Shown here piece after piece: positions 37,111-46,679 of a stretch of DNA of 64,000 bases. Every line of letters starts with the position of its first letter. Positions within the stretch are counted from its first letter, which is position 1. The position numbers were made by a program, and so were the translations under genes. This stretch comes from Usitatibacter rugosus (lineage in GTDB: Bacteria; Pseudomonadota; Gammaproteobacteria; Burkholderiales; Usitatibacteraceae), in the NCBI RefSeq assembly GCF_013003965.1, contig NZ_CP053069.1, forward strand, positions 775,419 to 839,418. The letters run 5' to 3'. The notes under the pieces are model-generated. The model searched no databases. It was not told where the DNA came from and worked only from the letters and a program-made list of their open reading frames with translations.

Positions 37111-38589
37111 ATGGAGGAGATGATGGCACCCTCGCCCAAGCGCGCCGCGGTCGCGACAGCGCTCGCGGCAACCTTGCCCCGCACGTCGGTGCTCGCGGAC
37201 GGCGAGGACCTCAAGCCCTACGAATGCGACGGGCTCTCCGCCTATCGCCAGACGCCGCTCGTGGCCGCCATTCCGGCGACCGAGGCCGAGGTCGCGGCGA
37301 CGCTCGCGGTGGCTCGCAAGACGTCCACGCCGGTCGTGGCTCGCGGCTCGGGCACGGGCCTCTCGGGCGGGGCGCTGCCGCTCGCCGACGGCATCCTCCT
37401 GTCGCTCGCGAAGTTCGACAAGGTCGTGTCGATCGATCCGCTCGCGCGCACGGCGCGCGTGCAGCCGGGCGTTCGCAACCTGCGCATCTCCGAATCCGTC
37501 GCTCACCTGGGCCTCTACTACGCGCCCGACCCGTCGAGCCAGATCGCGTGCTCGATCGGCGGCAACGTGGCCGAGAACTCCGGCGGCGTGCATTGCCTCA
37601 AGTACGGCCTCACGGTCCACAACATCCTCAAGGTGCGCGCGATCACCATCGATTCGGAGATCATCGAGCTCGGCTCGGAAGCGCTCGATGCACCCGGCTA
37701 CGACCTCCTCGCGCTCGTCACCGGATCCGAAGGCCTGCTCGCGATCACGCTCGAGGTGACGGTGAAGCTCCTGCCGAAACCCGAGACGGCCCAGGTCGTC
37801 ATGGCCTCGTTCGCGAGCGTCGAGCAGGCGGGCGACGCGGTCGCGGGCGTGATCGGCGCGGGCATCGTGCCGGCCGGCCTCGAGATGATGGACCGGCTCG
37901 CCACCCGCGCCGTCGAGGGCTTCGTGAAGGCCGGCTACGATCTCGACGCCGCGGCGATCCTCCTCGCCGAATCCGACGGCACGCACGAGGAAGTGGCCGA
38001 AGAGACCGCACGAATGATCGAGGTGATGCGCGCCAACGGCTGCACGCGCGTGACCTGCTCGTCCTCCGAGGCCGAGCGGCTGCGCTACTGGTCGGGCCGC
38101 AAGGCCGCGTTCCCCGCGGTCGGGCGCATCTCGCCGGATTACTACTGCATCGACGGCTCGATCCCGCGCAAGGCCCTGGGCCACGTGCTCAACCGGACGA
38201 ACGAGATGTCGGAGAAATACGGCCTGCGCTGCGCCAACGTCTTCCACGCCGGCGACGGCAACCTGCACCCGCTGATCCTCTACGACGCGAACATCGAAGG
38301 CGAGCTCGCGCGCACCGAGGCCTTCGCGGCGGAGCTGCTGGAGCTGTGCATCGAGGTGGGCGGCACCATCACCGGCGAGCACGGCGTGGGCATCGAGAAG
38401 ATCAACCAGATGTGCACGCAGTTCCGCCCCGGCGAGCTCGTGCAGTTCCACGCGGTGAAGGCGGCGTTCGATCCCGAAGGCCTGCTCAACCCCGGCAAGA
38501 TGGTTCCCACGCTCCACCGCTGCGCCGAGTACGGCGCGATGCGCGTGAAGGGCGGGCAGCTGCCGTTCCCCGACCTGCCGCGCTTCTAG
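37111..38589 (+). CDS. glcD: Glycolate oxidase subunit GlcD (copy 1)
   Basis: The FAD-binding catalytic subunit of membrane-associated glycolate (2-hydroxyacid) dehydrogenase, 492 aa. The PCMH-type FAD domain (about 50-230) has RGSGTGLSGGALP and YAPDPSS, and GGNVAENSGG for the pyrophosphate loop. The C-terminal cap ends with the family signature NVFHAGDGNLHP and GEHGVGIEK. It heads an operon with a second glcD, glcE, a GST and glcF, all closely spaced. Confidence 0.93.
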   Translation: MEEMMAPSPKRAAVATALAATLPRTSVLADGEDLKPYECDGLSAYRQTPLVAAIPATEAEVAATLAVARKTSTPVVARGSGTGLSGGALPLADGILLSLAKFDKVVSIDPLARTARVQPGVRNLRISESVAHLGLYYAPDPSSQIACSIGGNVAENSGGVHCLKYGLTVHNILKVRAITIDSEIIELGSEALDAPGYDLLALVTGSEGLLAITLEVTVKLLPKPETAQVVMASFASVEQAGDAVAGVIGAGIVPAGLEMMDRLATRAVEGFVKAGYDLDAAAILLAESDGTHEEVAEETARMIEVMRANGCTRVTCSSSEAERLRYWSGRKAAFPAVGRISPDYYCIDGSIPRKALGHVLNRTNEMSEKYGLRCANVFHAGDGNLHPLILYDANIEGELARTEAFAAELLELCIEVGGTITGEHGVGIEKINQMCTQFRPGELVQFHAVKAAFDPEGLLNPGKMVPTLHRCAEYGAMRVKGGQLPFPDLPRF

Positions 38590-38591
38590 CG

Positions 38592-40043
38592 ATGAACGCC
38601 GAGCTCGCGCGCACCTTCGCCGCCATCCAGCCGCCGCCCACGGTGGTGACGGACGACGAACGCCTGCGCCCGTTCGAGACCGATGCGTTCGTGTCCCACC
38701 GCGCCGTGCCGATGATGGCGGTGTTGCCGGACCATGCCGCGCAGGTGGGTCCCGTGATCGCGGCATGCGCGTCGCGCGGCATCCCGCTTGTGACGCGCGG
38801 CGCCGGAACCGGCATCTCGGGCGGCGCGATCCCGCATCCCGAGGGCGTGCTCCTCGTGATGACGAAGATGCGCGCGCTCGTGGCACTCGATCCGCTCGGC
38901 CGCACGGCGACCGTCGAGCCGGGCATGCGCAACCTCGCCGTCTCGGAAGCGGCCGCGCCCCACGGGCTCTTCTACGCGCCCGATCCTTCGAGCCAGCTCG
39001 TGTGCTCCATCGGCGGCAACGTCGCGGAGAACTCGGGCGGCGTGCACTGCCTCAAGTACGGATTCACGCTGCACAACCTGCTCGCGGTCGTGGCGTATGA
39101 CGGCGAGGGCGAGAGGCTCGAGATCGGCTCCCTCGCGCTCGACGCTCCGGGCTACGACCTGCTCACGCTCATCACCGGCAGCGAGGGCAACCTCGGCGTG
39201 GTCACGCAAGTGACGGTGAAGCTGGTGCCGATTCCGGCGGCGACCCAGACGCTGCTCGCGGCGTTCTCGAGCGTGCGCGCGGCCGCCGAAGCGGTGGGAG
39301 AGATCATCGGCGCGGGCCTGATCCCGGCGGCGCTGGAGATGATGGATCGCGTCGTCATCGAAGCCTGCGAGCGCTACATGGGGCTGGGTTTCCCGCGCGA
39401 CGCCGAAGCACTGCTGCTTGCAGAGGTGGACGGCGGCGTCGAGGAGGCTGACGACGCGCTGGCTCGCGTGCGCTCGATCATCGAGCGCAACGGCGGGACG
39501 GGGCTTCGCGTCGCGCAGGACGACCGCGAGCGCGCGGAGCTATGGAAATCGCGCAAGGGCGCCTTCACGGCGCTCGCGACGGTGCGTCCCGATTTCTACA
39601 CCATCGACGGGACCATTCCGCGGCACAAGCTCCCGGAAGTCCTGGACCAGGTGTACGCGTTCGCCGAGGAGGCCGGCCTTCTCGTGGGCAATGTGTTCCA
39701 CGCGGGCGACGGGAACATCCACCCGTGCATCTTCTACGACGCGTCCGTGCCGGGCGAGCTGGAGAAGGGCGAGGCGCTCGGCGGCCGCATCCTCGAGCTG
39801 TGCATCGACGTGGGCGGCACCATCACGGGCGAGCACGGCGTGGGCATCGAGAAGCTGCGCCAGATGTGCAAGCAGTTCCGCCCCGCCGAGATCGCGGCCT
39901 TCCACGACGTGAAGCGCGCCTTCGATCCCGCGGGCATCCTCAATCCCGGCAAGGCAGTGCCGACGCTGAACCGCTGCTCCGAGTGGGGCGGCATGCACGT
40001 GCGCGACGGGAAGCTTCCGCGTGCCGATATCCCGCGGTTCTGA
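38592..40043 (+). CDS. glcD: Glycolate oxidase subunit GlcD (copy 2, tandem paralog)
   Basis: A 483-aa FAD-linked oxidase closely related to the gene two bases upstream. It keeps the same motifs (RGAGTGISGGAIP, YAPDPSSQLVCSIGGNVAEN, NVFHAGDGNIHP, GEHGVGIEK) and nearly the same length. The DNA is diverged throughout, so the duplication is old and both copies appear intact. The two may have different substrates, or form a heteromeric complex with GlcE and GlcF. Which copy is the true GlcD cannot be decided here. Confidence 0.9.
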   Translation: MNAELARTFAAIQPPPTVVTDDERLRPFETDAFVSHRAVPMMAVLPDHAAQVGPVIAACASRGIPLVTRGAGTGISGGAIPHPEGVLLVMTKMRALVALDPLGRTATVEPGMRNLAVSEAAAPHGLFYAPDPSSQLVCSIGGNVAENSGGVHCLKYGFTLHNLLAVVAYDGEGERLEIGSLALDAPGYDLLTLITGSEGNLGVVTQVTVKLVPIPAATQTLLAAFSSVRAAAEAVGEIIGAGLIPAALEMMDRVVIEACERYMGLGFPRDAEALLLAEVDGGVEEADDALARVRSIIERNGGTGLRVAQDDRERAELWKSRKGAFTALATVRPDFYTIDGTIPRHKLPEVLDQVYAFAEEAGLLVGNVFHAGDGNIHPCIFYDASVPGELEKGEALGGRILELCIDVGGTITGEHGVGIEKLRQMCKQFRPAEIAAFHDVKRAFDPAGILNPGKAVPTLNRCSEWGGMHVRDGKLPRADIPRF

Positions 40044-40060
40044 AATAAGGGTCAGCTACT
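40044..40060. repeat. Possible REP-like fragment
   Basis: AATAAGGGTCAGCTACT directly after the glcD copy 2 stop shares the AATAA...GGGTCAG core with the elements at 42995, 47981 and 61889. It is short and could be chance. Confidence 0.3.
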
Positions 40061-40067
40061 TTTTTCC

Positions 40068-41129
40068 ATGACGACGCCCGACTTCATCTCCGATCTCGCC
40101 GAACGCGTACGCCAGGGTGCGGCCGGCAAGGCGCGGCTTCGCATTCGTGGCGGCGGCACGAAGGACTTCTACGGCGGTGCGCTCCAGGGCGAGGTGCTCG
40201 ATGTCTCGGGCTACGCCGGGATCATCGCGTACGAGCCGCGCGAGCTGGTGCTCACGGTGAAGGCCGGGACGCGATTGGCCGACATCGAATCCGCGCTCGC
40301 CGCCGATCGCCAGATGCTCGCGTTCGAGCCTCCGCACTTCGGAACCGGTGCCACGATCGGCGGAACGGTCGCCGCGGGTTTCTCCGGTCCCCGCCGGCCC
40401 TACGCGGGCGCCGCGCGCGACTTCGTGCTCGGCGCGCGGATCGTGAATGGCAAGGGCGAGGATCTTTCGTTCGGAGGCCGCGTGATCAAGAACGTCGCGG
40501 GCTACGACGTCTCGCGCCTCATGGCCGGCGCGCTGGGTACGCTCGGCGTCATCACCGAGCTCTCGTTCAAGGTGCTTCCCCGGCCGGCGATGGAAGCCAC
40601 GCTCGCTTTCCCGCTCGACGAGGCGAAGGCGATCGAGCAGGCCAACCGCTGGGCGGGCCAGCCGTTGCCGCTTTCCGGCGCCGCATGGCTCGATGGCGTG
40701 CTGCGCGTTCGTCTCTCGGGTGCGCAGAGCGCGGTGAAAGCCGCGTGCGCGAAGCTGGGCGGTGACGCGATGGCCGACGGGGAGACTTTCTGGCGCGATC
40801 TTCGCGAGCATCGCCTGCCGTTCTTCCGGGCCGGCGAGCCGTTGTGGCGATTGTCCGTTCCGCAGACCGCGGCGCCGATCGCCACGCCGCATCCGCAACT
40901 CGTCGATTGGGGCGGCGGCCAGCGCTGGGTCAGCGGTGCGCTCGATGCGACGCAGATCCGCGCCGCGGTGGCGAAGGCCGGCGGGCACGCAACCCTTTTC
41001 CGCGGCGGCGACAAGGCCCAGGGCGTGTTCCATCCCCTGCAGCCGGCGATCGCGCGCATCCACAAACGCCTGAAGGATGCATTCGATCCCGAGGGCCTCT
41101 TCAACCCGAACCGGATGTACGACTTCTAG
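40068..41129 (+). CDS. glcE: Glycolate oxidase FAD-binding subunit GlcE
   Basis: A 353-aa second flavin-binding subunit of glycolate dehydrogenase. The shortened PCMH domain starts about residue 20 (RIRGGGTKDFYGG) and includes GATIGGTVAAGFSGPRRPYAGAARD and GGRVIKNVAGYD, both diagnostic for GlcE. The C-terminal FNPNRMYDF matches the family end. It lies 24 nt after glcD copy 2 in the operon. Confidence 0.94.
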   Translation: MTTPDFISDLAERVRQGAAGKARLRIRGGGTKDFYGGALQGEVLDVSGYAGIIAYEPRELVLTVKAGTRLADIESALAADRQMLAFEPPHFGTGATIGGTVAAGFSGPRRPYAGAARDFVLGARIVNGKGEDLSFGGRVIKNVAGYDVSRLMAGALGTLGVITELSFKVLPRPAMEATLAFPLDEAKAIEQANRWAGQPLPLSGAAWLDGVLRVRLSGAQSAVKAACAKLGGDAMADGETFWRDLREHRLPFFRAGEPLWRLSVPQTAAPIATPHPQLVDWGGGQRWVSGALDATQIRAAVAKAGGHATLFRGGDKAQGVFHPLQPAIARIHKRLKDAFDPEGLFNPNRMYDF

Positions 41130-41131
41130 CC

Positions 41132-41764
41132 ATGTATACGCTCTACTACTCGCCGGGCTCGGTCTCGATGGTCACGCACATGGTGCTCGAGGAGCTGGGC
41201 GTTCCGTTCGAGGCGGTGAAGGTGAACCTCGAGAAGAAGGCGCACCACGAGCCCGCGTACCTCAAGATCAACCCGAAGGCGAAGGTGCCCTCGCTCGGCA
41301 CATCGGATGGAGTGATCACGGAGAGCGTGGCCATCCTCGAGTACCTCCTCGACAAGCACGGCGACGGCTCGCTGCTCGCCCAGCCCGCGACCGTCGAGCG
41401 CGCGCGGACGATGGAGCGCATGGCCTACCTCGCCACCGAGATCCACCCCCTCATGAACCGCTACTTCCATGCGGACGACTACGCCGCGGAGGAATCGGTG
41501 CAGAAAGCCGTGAGCGAGTTCGGCCAGGCGAAGATCGTCGCGTTCTTCCAGCGCGAGGACGGCAAGCTGACGGCGCCGTACTGGTCGGGCGGGACCGCGC
41601 CCAACGTCGCCGATTTCTATTTCGCCGTCGTCGCGCGCTGGGGCCGCTGGTTCAAGCCGAAGTCGATCGAGATGCCCAACATCCGAGCCTTCCAGGAACG
41701 CATGGCTTCGCGGCCCTCGGTCCAGCGCGCCACCGCCCGCGAGGGCAACACGCTCTTTTCCTGA
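41132..41764 (+). CDS. Glutathione S-transferase family protein
   Basis: A 210-aa cytosolic protein with a thioredoxin-fold N-terminal domain (about 1-80: MYTLYYSPGSVSM, NPKAKVPSL, ITESVAILEYL) and an all-helical C-terminal domain. Tyr5 or Ser8 could be the glutathione-activating residue. It starts 2 nt after glcE and its stop overlaps the glcF start, so it is firmly embedded in the glycolate operon. That is unusual and hints at detoxification of a reactive glycolate/glyoxylate-related or glutathione-linked compound. Confidence 0.9.
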   Translation: MYTLYYSPGSVSMVTHMVLEELGVPFEAVKVNLEKKAHHEPAYLKINPKAKVPSLGTSDGVITESVAILEYLLDKHGDGSLLAQPATVERARTMERMAYLATEIHPLMNRYFHADDYAAEESVQKAVSEFGQAKIVAFFQREDGKLTAPYWSGGTAPNVADFYFAVVARWGRWFKPKSIEMPNIRAFQERMASRPSVQRATAREGNTLFS

Positions 41765-42996
41765 TGCAGACCAACCTCGCCAGCTGGATCCGCGACACGC
41801 CCGAAGGCATCGAGGCGGACAGCATCCTGCGCAAGTGCGTGCACTGCGGTTTTTGCCTCGCCACGTGCCCCACGTACGCGCTGCTGGGCGACGAGCTCGA
41901 CAGCCCGCGCGGCCGCATCTACCTCATGAAGCAGGCCCTCGAAGGAGCGCCGGTCACGAAGCGCACGCAGCTTCACCTGGACCGTTGCCTCACGTGCCGC
42001 TCCTGCGAGACGACGTGCCCCTCGGGCGTGCAGTACGGCCGCCTGGTGGACATCGGCCGCGAGCTCGTGGATCGCAAGGTGGGCCGCGGTCCGGTCGAGT
42101 CGTTCCAGCGCTGGGCCCTGCGCCGCACGCTGCTCGCGCGTCCCTTCTTCTCCGCGATGCTGGGCCTCGCCCGCGCGTTCCGCGGCCTGATGCCCGCGTC
42201 GCTCGCCGCTCGCGTGCCGGCGCTGCGCGAAGCGGGTGCGTGGCCGTCGGCGCAACGCGGCCGGCGAATGATCGTGCTTCGCGGCTGCGTGCAGGCGTCG
42301 ATCGCGCCTTCGATCAACGCCGCGACCGCTCGTGTGCTCGACCGCCTCGGCATCTCGCTCTTCGAGGTCGCGCAGGACGGATGCTGCGGCGCGATCGCCC
42401 AGCACCTGGATGCGCATGCCGAGGCGCTCGACCTCGCGCGCCGCAACATCGATGCGTGGTGGCCGGAGATCGAGAAGGGCGCCGAGGCGATCGTGATCAC
42501 CGCGAGCGGCTGCGGCACGATGGTCGCGGAATACGGCCACCTGCTTCGCGGCGACGCGGCGTACGCGGAACGCGCCGCGCGGATCTCGGCGCTCGCTCGC
42601 GACGTGTCGGAGATCGTGGCGGCGGAGCGCGGCTCCCTCGCCAACGCCTTCGCGGGCCGCAAGCAGCGCGGCGAGACCCTCGCCTTCCACTCGCCCTGCA
42701 GCCTGCAGCACGGCCTCAAGGTGAAGGGCGTGGTGGAGTCGATCCTGCGCGATGCGGGTTTCACGCTTTCCGCCGTGCCCGACGGACATCTCTGCTGCGG
42801 CTCGGCCGGGACCTACTCCATCCTCCAGCCCGAGCTGTCGGGCCAGCTCCTGCGCAACAAGGTGACGGCGCTCGAATCGGGCTCGCCGGAGGTGATCGCG
42901 ACCGCGAACATCGGTTGCCTCACGCACATCCAGTCGGGAACGTCCCGTCCCGTGCGGCACTGGATCGAGATTTTGGACGCCCGCCTCGGGCAATAG
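41764..42996 (+). CDS. glcF: Glycolate oxidase iron-sulfur subunit GlcF
   Basis: A 410-aa subunit passing electrons from the flavin subunits to the membrane quinone pool. It has two ferredoxin-type [4Fe-4S] motifs (Cys25/28/31/35 and Cys75/78/81/85) and two CCG-type domains (DGCCGAIAQH and HLCCGSAGTY). The ATG overlaps the GST stop as TGATG. The stop lies inside a 13-bp palindrome that separates it from the convergent GT39 gene. Confidence 0.95.
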   Translation: MQTNLASWIRDTPEGIEADSILRKCVHCGFCLATCPTYALLGDELDSPRGRIYLMKQALEGAPVTKRTQLHLDRCLTCRSCETTCPSGVQYGRLVDIGRELVDRKVGRGPVESFQRWALRRTLLARPFFSAMLGLARAFRGLMPASLAARVPALREAGAWPSAQRGRRMIVLRGCVQASIAPSINAATARVLDRLGISLFEVAQDGCCGAIAQHLDAHAEALDLARRNIDAWWPEIEKGAEAIVITASGCGTMVAEYGHLLRGDAAYAERAARISALARDVSEIVAAERGSLANAFAGRKQRGETLAFHSPCSLQHGLKVKGVVESILRDAGFTLSAVPDGHLCCGSAGTYSILQPELSGQLLRNKVTALESGSPEVIATANIGCLTHIQSGTSRPVRHWIEILDARLGQ

Positions 42997-43007
42997 GGTC
43001 TGACCCT
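42995..43007. repeat. 13-bp palindrome between convergent genes
   Basis: AGGGTC T GACCCT overlaps the last two bases of the glcF stop and fills the gap before the convergent GT39 stop. It shares the GGGTC/GACCC core with the REP-like elements at 47981 and 61889 and is followed by AATTATT. Confidence 0.5.
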
Positions 43008-43009
43008 AA

Positions 43010-44686
43010 TTATTTCTTCTCGCGTCCGTAGAGGACGAAGAGCTCGGTCTTGTCGCCCGGGCGCGAGCCGCGCCACAGCTCGGTCCAGCCGGGTTCGGCC
43101 GGCGGGACGCGATCGGGCGAGGCCTGGACGATGCGGGCCTTGCACACGTTCGCGTATTGCCCCTCGGCGCGCTGGAAGAAGATACCCGCGTAGCGGTTCA
43201 GCAGCGCGCGCTGGCCGTCGCCGACGTTGACGCCGATCGCGCACAGGTAGCCCGTCGGCAGCTTCTCGGCGAGCGACTGGCCGACGCCGCGGTAGGAGCG
43301 CGCGTGGTCAATGGCGGGAACGCCGAGCGTCATCACCAGCATCCACACCATCGTGATGCCGGCGGCCCAGTTCACCAGCGCACGTCGCGTGGTGCGCAGC
43401 GACCGCGCCACCACCACCAGCCACACGAGAGAGAGCAGCGCGGCGAAGGCGAACGGCAGGAAGCGGAACGGATACTTGAAGCCCGGGACTTGTTGCTGTC
43501 CCAGGACGGCAACGGCCTCCGGGCTTCCGGTGAGCATTGCGATCCAGGCGATCCAGATCATCGCACCGAGCAGGAAGAAGGTCGTCACGCCGAACCAGTC
43601 GAGCGCGCTCGCCGCGCCTCGCTTGAGGGTATCGATCTCCGCGACGCCGAGGAGCGACAGCGGCAGCAGCAACGGCAGCGCGTTGATCTCTCGCGCCTCG
43701 CCGAAGAGCGACACGAGCACGAGGAAAACGAGGAACGCCACGAACGGCATCTGCAGGTCGCGGCGCTCGGCGAGGTTCTTGCGCGCTCGCCAGAGGCTCC
43801 ACGCGGCGAGCGGCCACGCCGGCCACGCGTACCAGGGCAGGATCTTCACGAAGTACACGGTGTCCTGCAGGCCCGTGCGATCGGCTTCGTCCCCCGACCA
43901 GCGCGAGGTGGTGGCGCGAGCGAGCCAGCCCGCGAGATCCGCCTTGGGGTTCGCCACGAGCAGCGCGGGCCAGAGTGCCAGCAGCGGCAGGGCGCAGAGC
44001 AGCGCGATACTGGCGGTGATGCCGTAAGCGCGCGTGCGGTAAGCAGGAGCGGCGAGGGGCAGCGCGATCGCCGTCACCGTGAGCATCGCGAGCGGAAGGA
44101 AACCGTCGCCGAGGAATGCGACGCCGGCGCCTGCGCCGAGCATCATGCCGGCAAGCTTCGGCCGGCGGATCGACAGGGCGAGGCCGTAGAGGCCGAGCGC
44201 GATGCCGGTCAGGCCCGCGAGGTCGCTGCTCATCTCGTGCGCGCGGATCAGCAGGCCCACGCAGCCGATGAAGAGGAGCACGCCGATCCGCATCGCGCGC
44301 TCGCCCATCAGCTCGAAGGCGGCAAACGAAATGCAGGCGAGGGTGCCCGACATGAAGAGCCCGGCTGCGAGGCGCGCCGCATCGTGCAGCGGGATCCACG
44401 ATTGCAGGAGCTTGCCGAGCGCGGCGGCCACCCAGAAGAAGAGCGGCGCCTTGCCGGGATACGGCTCGCCCGCGATCTGCAGCAGGCTCCAGTCGTTCAG
44501 CCGCAGGATCTCGGAGACGATGCCGAAGGCGATCGCTTCGTCGCCCTTCCACGGATCGTGTCCCACCAGGCCGGGGATGATCCATGCGAGGCAGACGACG
44601 AGGAAGAGGCCGGTCTTTACGGGCGTACGCGTGCCGTCGTAGGAGATGCGGCCGCGGATCGAATCGGAAATCTGGCTTGTGGCCAT
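43010..44686 (-). CDS. GT39/ArnT-like membrane glycosyltransferase
   Basis: A 558-aa polytopic inner-membrane protein with about twelve hydrophobic helices. The first periplasmic loop carries GHDPWKGDEAI with the acidic pair expected of GT39/GT-C lipid-linked sugar transferases (dolichyl-phosphate mannosyltransferase/ArnT group). A small soluble C-terminal part follows (about 480-558). The acceptor (lipid A, protein or glycan) is unknown. The start has a TAGAAT box 7 nt upstream and no Shine-Dalgarno, suggesting a leaderless mRNA independent of rpmE, from which it is separated by a terminator. Confidence 0.8.
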   Translation of the reverse strand: MATSQISDSIRGRISYDGTRTPVKTGLFLVVCLAWIIPGLVGHDPWKGDEAIAFGIVSEILRLNDWSLLQIAGEPYPGKAPLFFWVAAALGKLLQSWIPLHDAARLAAGLFMSGTLACISFAAFELMGERAMRIGVLLFIGCVGLLIRAHEMSSDLAGLTGIALGLYGLALSIRRPKLAGMMLGAGAGVAFLGDGFLPLAMLTVTAIALPLAAPAYRTRAYGITASIALLCALPLLALWPALLVANPKADLAGWLARATTSRWSGDEADRTGLQDTVYFVKILPWYAWPAWPLAAWSLWRARKNLAERRDLQMPFVAFLVFLVLVSLFGEAREINALPLLLPLSLLGVAEIDTLKRGAASALDWFGVTTFFLLGAMIWIAWIAMLTGSPEAVAVLGQQQVPGFKYPFRFLPFAFAALLSLVWLVVVARSLRTTRRALVNWAAGITMVWMLVMTLGVPAIDHARSYRGVGQSLAEKLPTGYLCAIGVNVGDGQRALLNRYAGIFFQRAEGQYANVCKARIVQASPDRVPPAEPGWTELWRGSRPGDKTELFVLYGREKK

Positions 44687-44710
44687 GGTCGCTATTCTAG
44701 GCCGGGCAAT

Positions 44711-44738
44711 AAAAAAGGCAGCCGGAAGGCTGCCTTTT
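44711..44738 (-). terminator. Rho-independent terminator of rpmE
   Basis: An 11-bp stem, AAAAGGCAGCC (44713-44723) with GGCTGCCTTTT (44728-44738), is closed by a 4-nt loop. Read on the minus strand it ends in six T residues, 18 nt past the rpmE stop. It could work on both strands. Confidence 0.88.
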
Positions 44739-44755
44739 CTTGCGGAGCGAAGCGA

Positions 44756-45025
44756 TTACTGCGCGGCCTTGCCGGCGGCGGGCTTCTTCGCGTAGCGCTT
44801 CTTGAACTTGTCGACGCGGCCAGCCGTATCGACGATCTTCTGCTTGCCCGTGTAGAAGGGGTGCGACTCGGCGGAGATCTCGATCTTGTAGACCGGATAT
44901 TCCTTGCCGTCCTTCCACTTGATCGTCTCGCTCGTCGCGACGGTCGAACGCGTCACGAAGCCGAAATCGCAGCTGGTGTCGAGGAACACGACCTCGCGGT
45001 AATTGGGGTGGATACCTGCTTTCAT
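44756..45025 (-). CDS. rpmE2: 50S ribosomal protein L31, type B
   Basis: An 89-aa ribosomal protein beginning [14 protein letters not shown], the standard L31 N-terminus, so an earlier in-frame ATG at 45118 is rejected. The zinc-binding CxxC of type A is absent (TSCDFGF in its place), which makes it the zinc-independent type B form. The C-terminal tail is rich in Lys and Ala. It has its own promoter and terminator. Confidence 0.95.
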   Translation of the reverse strand: MKAGIHPNYREVVFLDTSCDFGFVTRSTVATSETIKWKDGKEYPVYKIEISAESHPFYTGKQKIVDTAGRVDKFKKRYAKKPAAGKAAQ

Positions 45026-45094
45026 CTTCTTCGCGCCTTTCGCCGGGAGCAGTTCGGGCTCGTGTGAGTTCGGAGCGCCGAGGTAAAGAAAGCC

Positions 45095-45123
45095 ATTATC
45101 CCGGAAAACGTCAATCAAAGCAA
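45095..45123 (-). promoter_or_regulatory. Probable sigma70 promoter of rpmE
   Basis: On the minus strand TTGCTT (45123-45118), a 17-nt spacer and GATAAT (45100-45095) lie about 70 nt upstream of the rpmE ATG. The -10 matches 5 of 6 positions and the -35 only 3 of 6. Confidence 0.45.
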
Positions 45124-45188
45124 TAGCTTGGACGTTAATCCCCCCTTGCGGAGGCCGGGAATACGTAAGGCCGCGAAACTGCTGGAAA

Positions 45189-45225
45189 ATTCCGGGCCGC
45201 GGGGGGCCCGGGACGGCCCCGGAAA
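45189..45225 (-). terminator. Probable terminator of rho
   Basis: A GC-rich hairpin, TTCCGGGCCG (about 45190-45199) with CGGCCCCGGAA (about 45215-45225) and one bulge, reads into AATTTT on the minus strand. It lies about 30 nt past the rho stop. The surrounding G-runs could also fold otherwise. Confidence 0.5.
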
Positions 45226-45254
45226 GGGGGTTCCGGGGGGCTTCCGGCGGCCGG

Positions 45255-46514
45255 TCAGCCGCGTTTCATGGCGTTGAAGAACTCGTCGTTGTTCTTCGTG
45301 GCCCGGAGCTTGTCCAGCAGGAATTCCGTGGCTTCCAGCTCGTCCATGCCGAACAGGAGCTTCCGGAGCACCCAGACCTTGGGGAGGATCTCCGGGGCGA
45401 TCAGGAGCTCCTCGCGGCGGGTGCCGGAACGGTTCACGTTGATCGAGGGATAGACGCGCTTCTCGGCCATCCTGCGATCCAGGTGGATCTCCATGTTGCC
45501 GGTGCCCTTGAATTCCTCGTAGATCACGTCGTCCATGCGCGAGCCCGTGTCGATGAGGGCCGTCGCGATGATCGTGAGCGAGCCGCCTTCCTCGACGTTC
45601 CTCGCGGCGCCGAAGAAACGCTTCGGGCGCTGCAGGGCGTTGGAATCCACGCCGCCGGTGAGCACCTTGCCGGAGGCCGGCACCACGGTGTTGTAGGCAC
45701 GGGCGAGGCGCGTGATCGAGTCCAGCAGGATCACGACGTCCTTCTTGTGCTCGACCAGGCGCTTGGCTTTTTCGATCACCATCTCGGCCACTTGCACGTG
45801 GCGGGTGGCCGGTTCGTCGAACGTGGAGGCGACCACTTCACCTTTGACGGTGCGGGTCATCTCCGTCACTTCCTCGGGGCGCTCGTCGATCAGCAGGACG
45901 ATCAGCACGCACTCGGGATAGTTGGAGGTGATGGCGTGGGCCATGTGCTGCATCAGCACCGTCTTGCCGGCCTTGGGCGGCGAGATGATGAGGCCGCGCT
46001 GGCCCTTGCCGATGGGCGCCATGATGTCGATCACGCGGCCGGTGAGGTTTTCCTCGGCCTTGATGTCGCGCTCGAGGACGAGCGATTCATCCGGGTGCAG
46101 CGGCGTGAGGTTCTCGAAGAGGATCTTGCTCTTCGCGTTCTCGGGCGGCTCGCCGTTGACCTTGTCGACCTTCACCAGCGCGAAGTAGCGCTCGCCGTCC
46201 TTCGGCGTGCGGATCTCGCCCTCGATCGAATCCCCGGTGTGGAGATTGAAGCGGCGGATCTGCGAGGGGGAGACGTAGATGTCGTCCGGGCCGGCGAGGT
46301 AGCTGGTGTCCGGCGAGCGCAGGAAGCCGAAGCCGTCCTGGAGGACCTCGAGGGTCCCGTCGCCGAAGATGGCCTCGCCTTTCTTCGCATGTGCTTTCAG
46401 GAGCGCGAAGATCAGTTCCTGCTTGCGAAGCCGGTTGGCGCCCTCGAGCTCGGCCACATTGGCCATGTCGACGAGCTCCTGGACGTGCTTGAGCTTGAGT
46501 TCGGATAAGTACAT
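45255..46514 (-). CDS. rho: Transcription termination factor Rho
   Basis: A hexameric RNA helicase/ATPase for factor-dependent termination. The start [15 protein letters not shown] at 46514 gives 419 aa, the same length as E. coli Rho; an upstream ATG at 46541 would add nine unconserved residues. RNA-binding domain (about 48-125, DGFGFLRS), Walker A PPKAGKT, Walker [17 protein letters not shown] and the Q/R-loop regions are intact. A 165-nt leader separates it from trxA, the common trxA-rho arrangement. Confidence 0.97.
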   Translation of the reverse strand: MYLSELKLKHVQELVDMANVAELEGANRLRKQELIFALLKAHAKKGEAIFGDGTLEVLQDGFGFLRSPDTSYLAGPDDIYVSPSQIRRFNLHTGDSIEGEIRTPKDGERYFALVKVDKVNGEPPENAKSKILFENLTPLHPDESLVLERDIKAEENLTGRVIDIMAPIGKGQRGLIISPPKAGKTVLMQHMAHAITSNYPECVLIVLLIDERPEEVTEMTRTVKGEVVASTFDEPATRHVQVAEMVIEKAKRLVEHKKDVVILLDSITRLARAYNTVVPASGKVLTGGVDSNALQRPKRFFGAARNVEEGGSLTIIATALIDTGSRMDDVIYEEFKGTGNMEIHLDRRMAEKRVYPSINVNRSGTRREELLIAPEILPKVWVLRKLLFGMDELEATEFLLDKLRATKNNDEFFNAMKRG

Positions 46515-46679
46515 GCCGGGGAGACCTACATCAGGGGACATGAATGAGCCCGGAATGACCGCACGGGCGGGGGTGAAGCGGGTGAGTCCGGGGGGATTGC
46601 CTGGCTGCGGGGGGTGCTGCGGGTCGCGGAAGAAGACTGTTACGAGCGAACAGCCAGGATGAAGCTCAATCTATCGGGT

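Noticed and set aside
45026-45118. Longer L31 reading from 45118
   Set aside because: The extra 31 residues are not ribosomal; homology begins at [10 protein letters not shown], and the promoter -10 lies inside the extension.
46515-46541. Upstream ATG at 46541 for rho
   Set aside because: It would add nine residues not found in other Rho proteins; the start at 46514 gives the standard 419-aa length.
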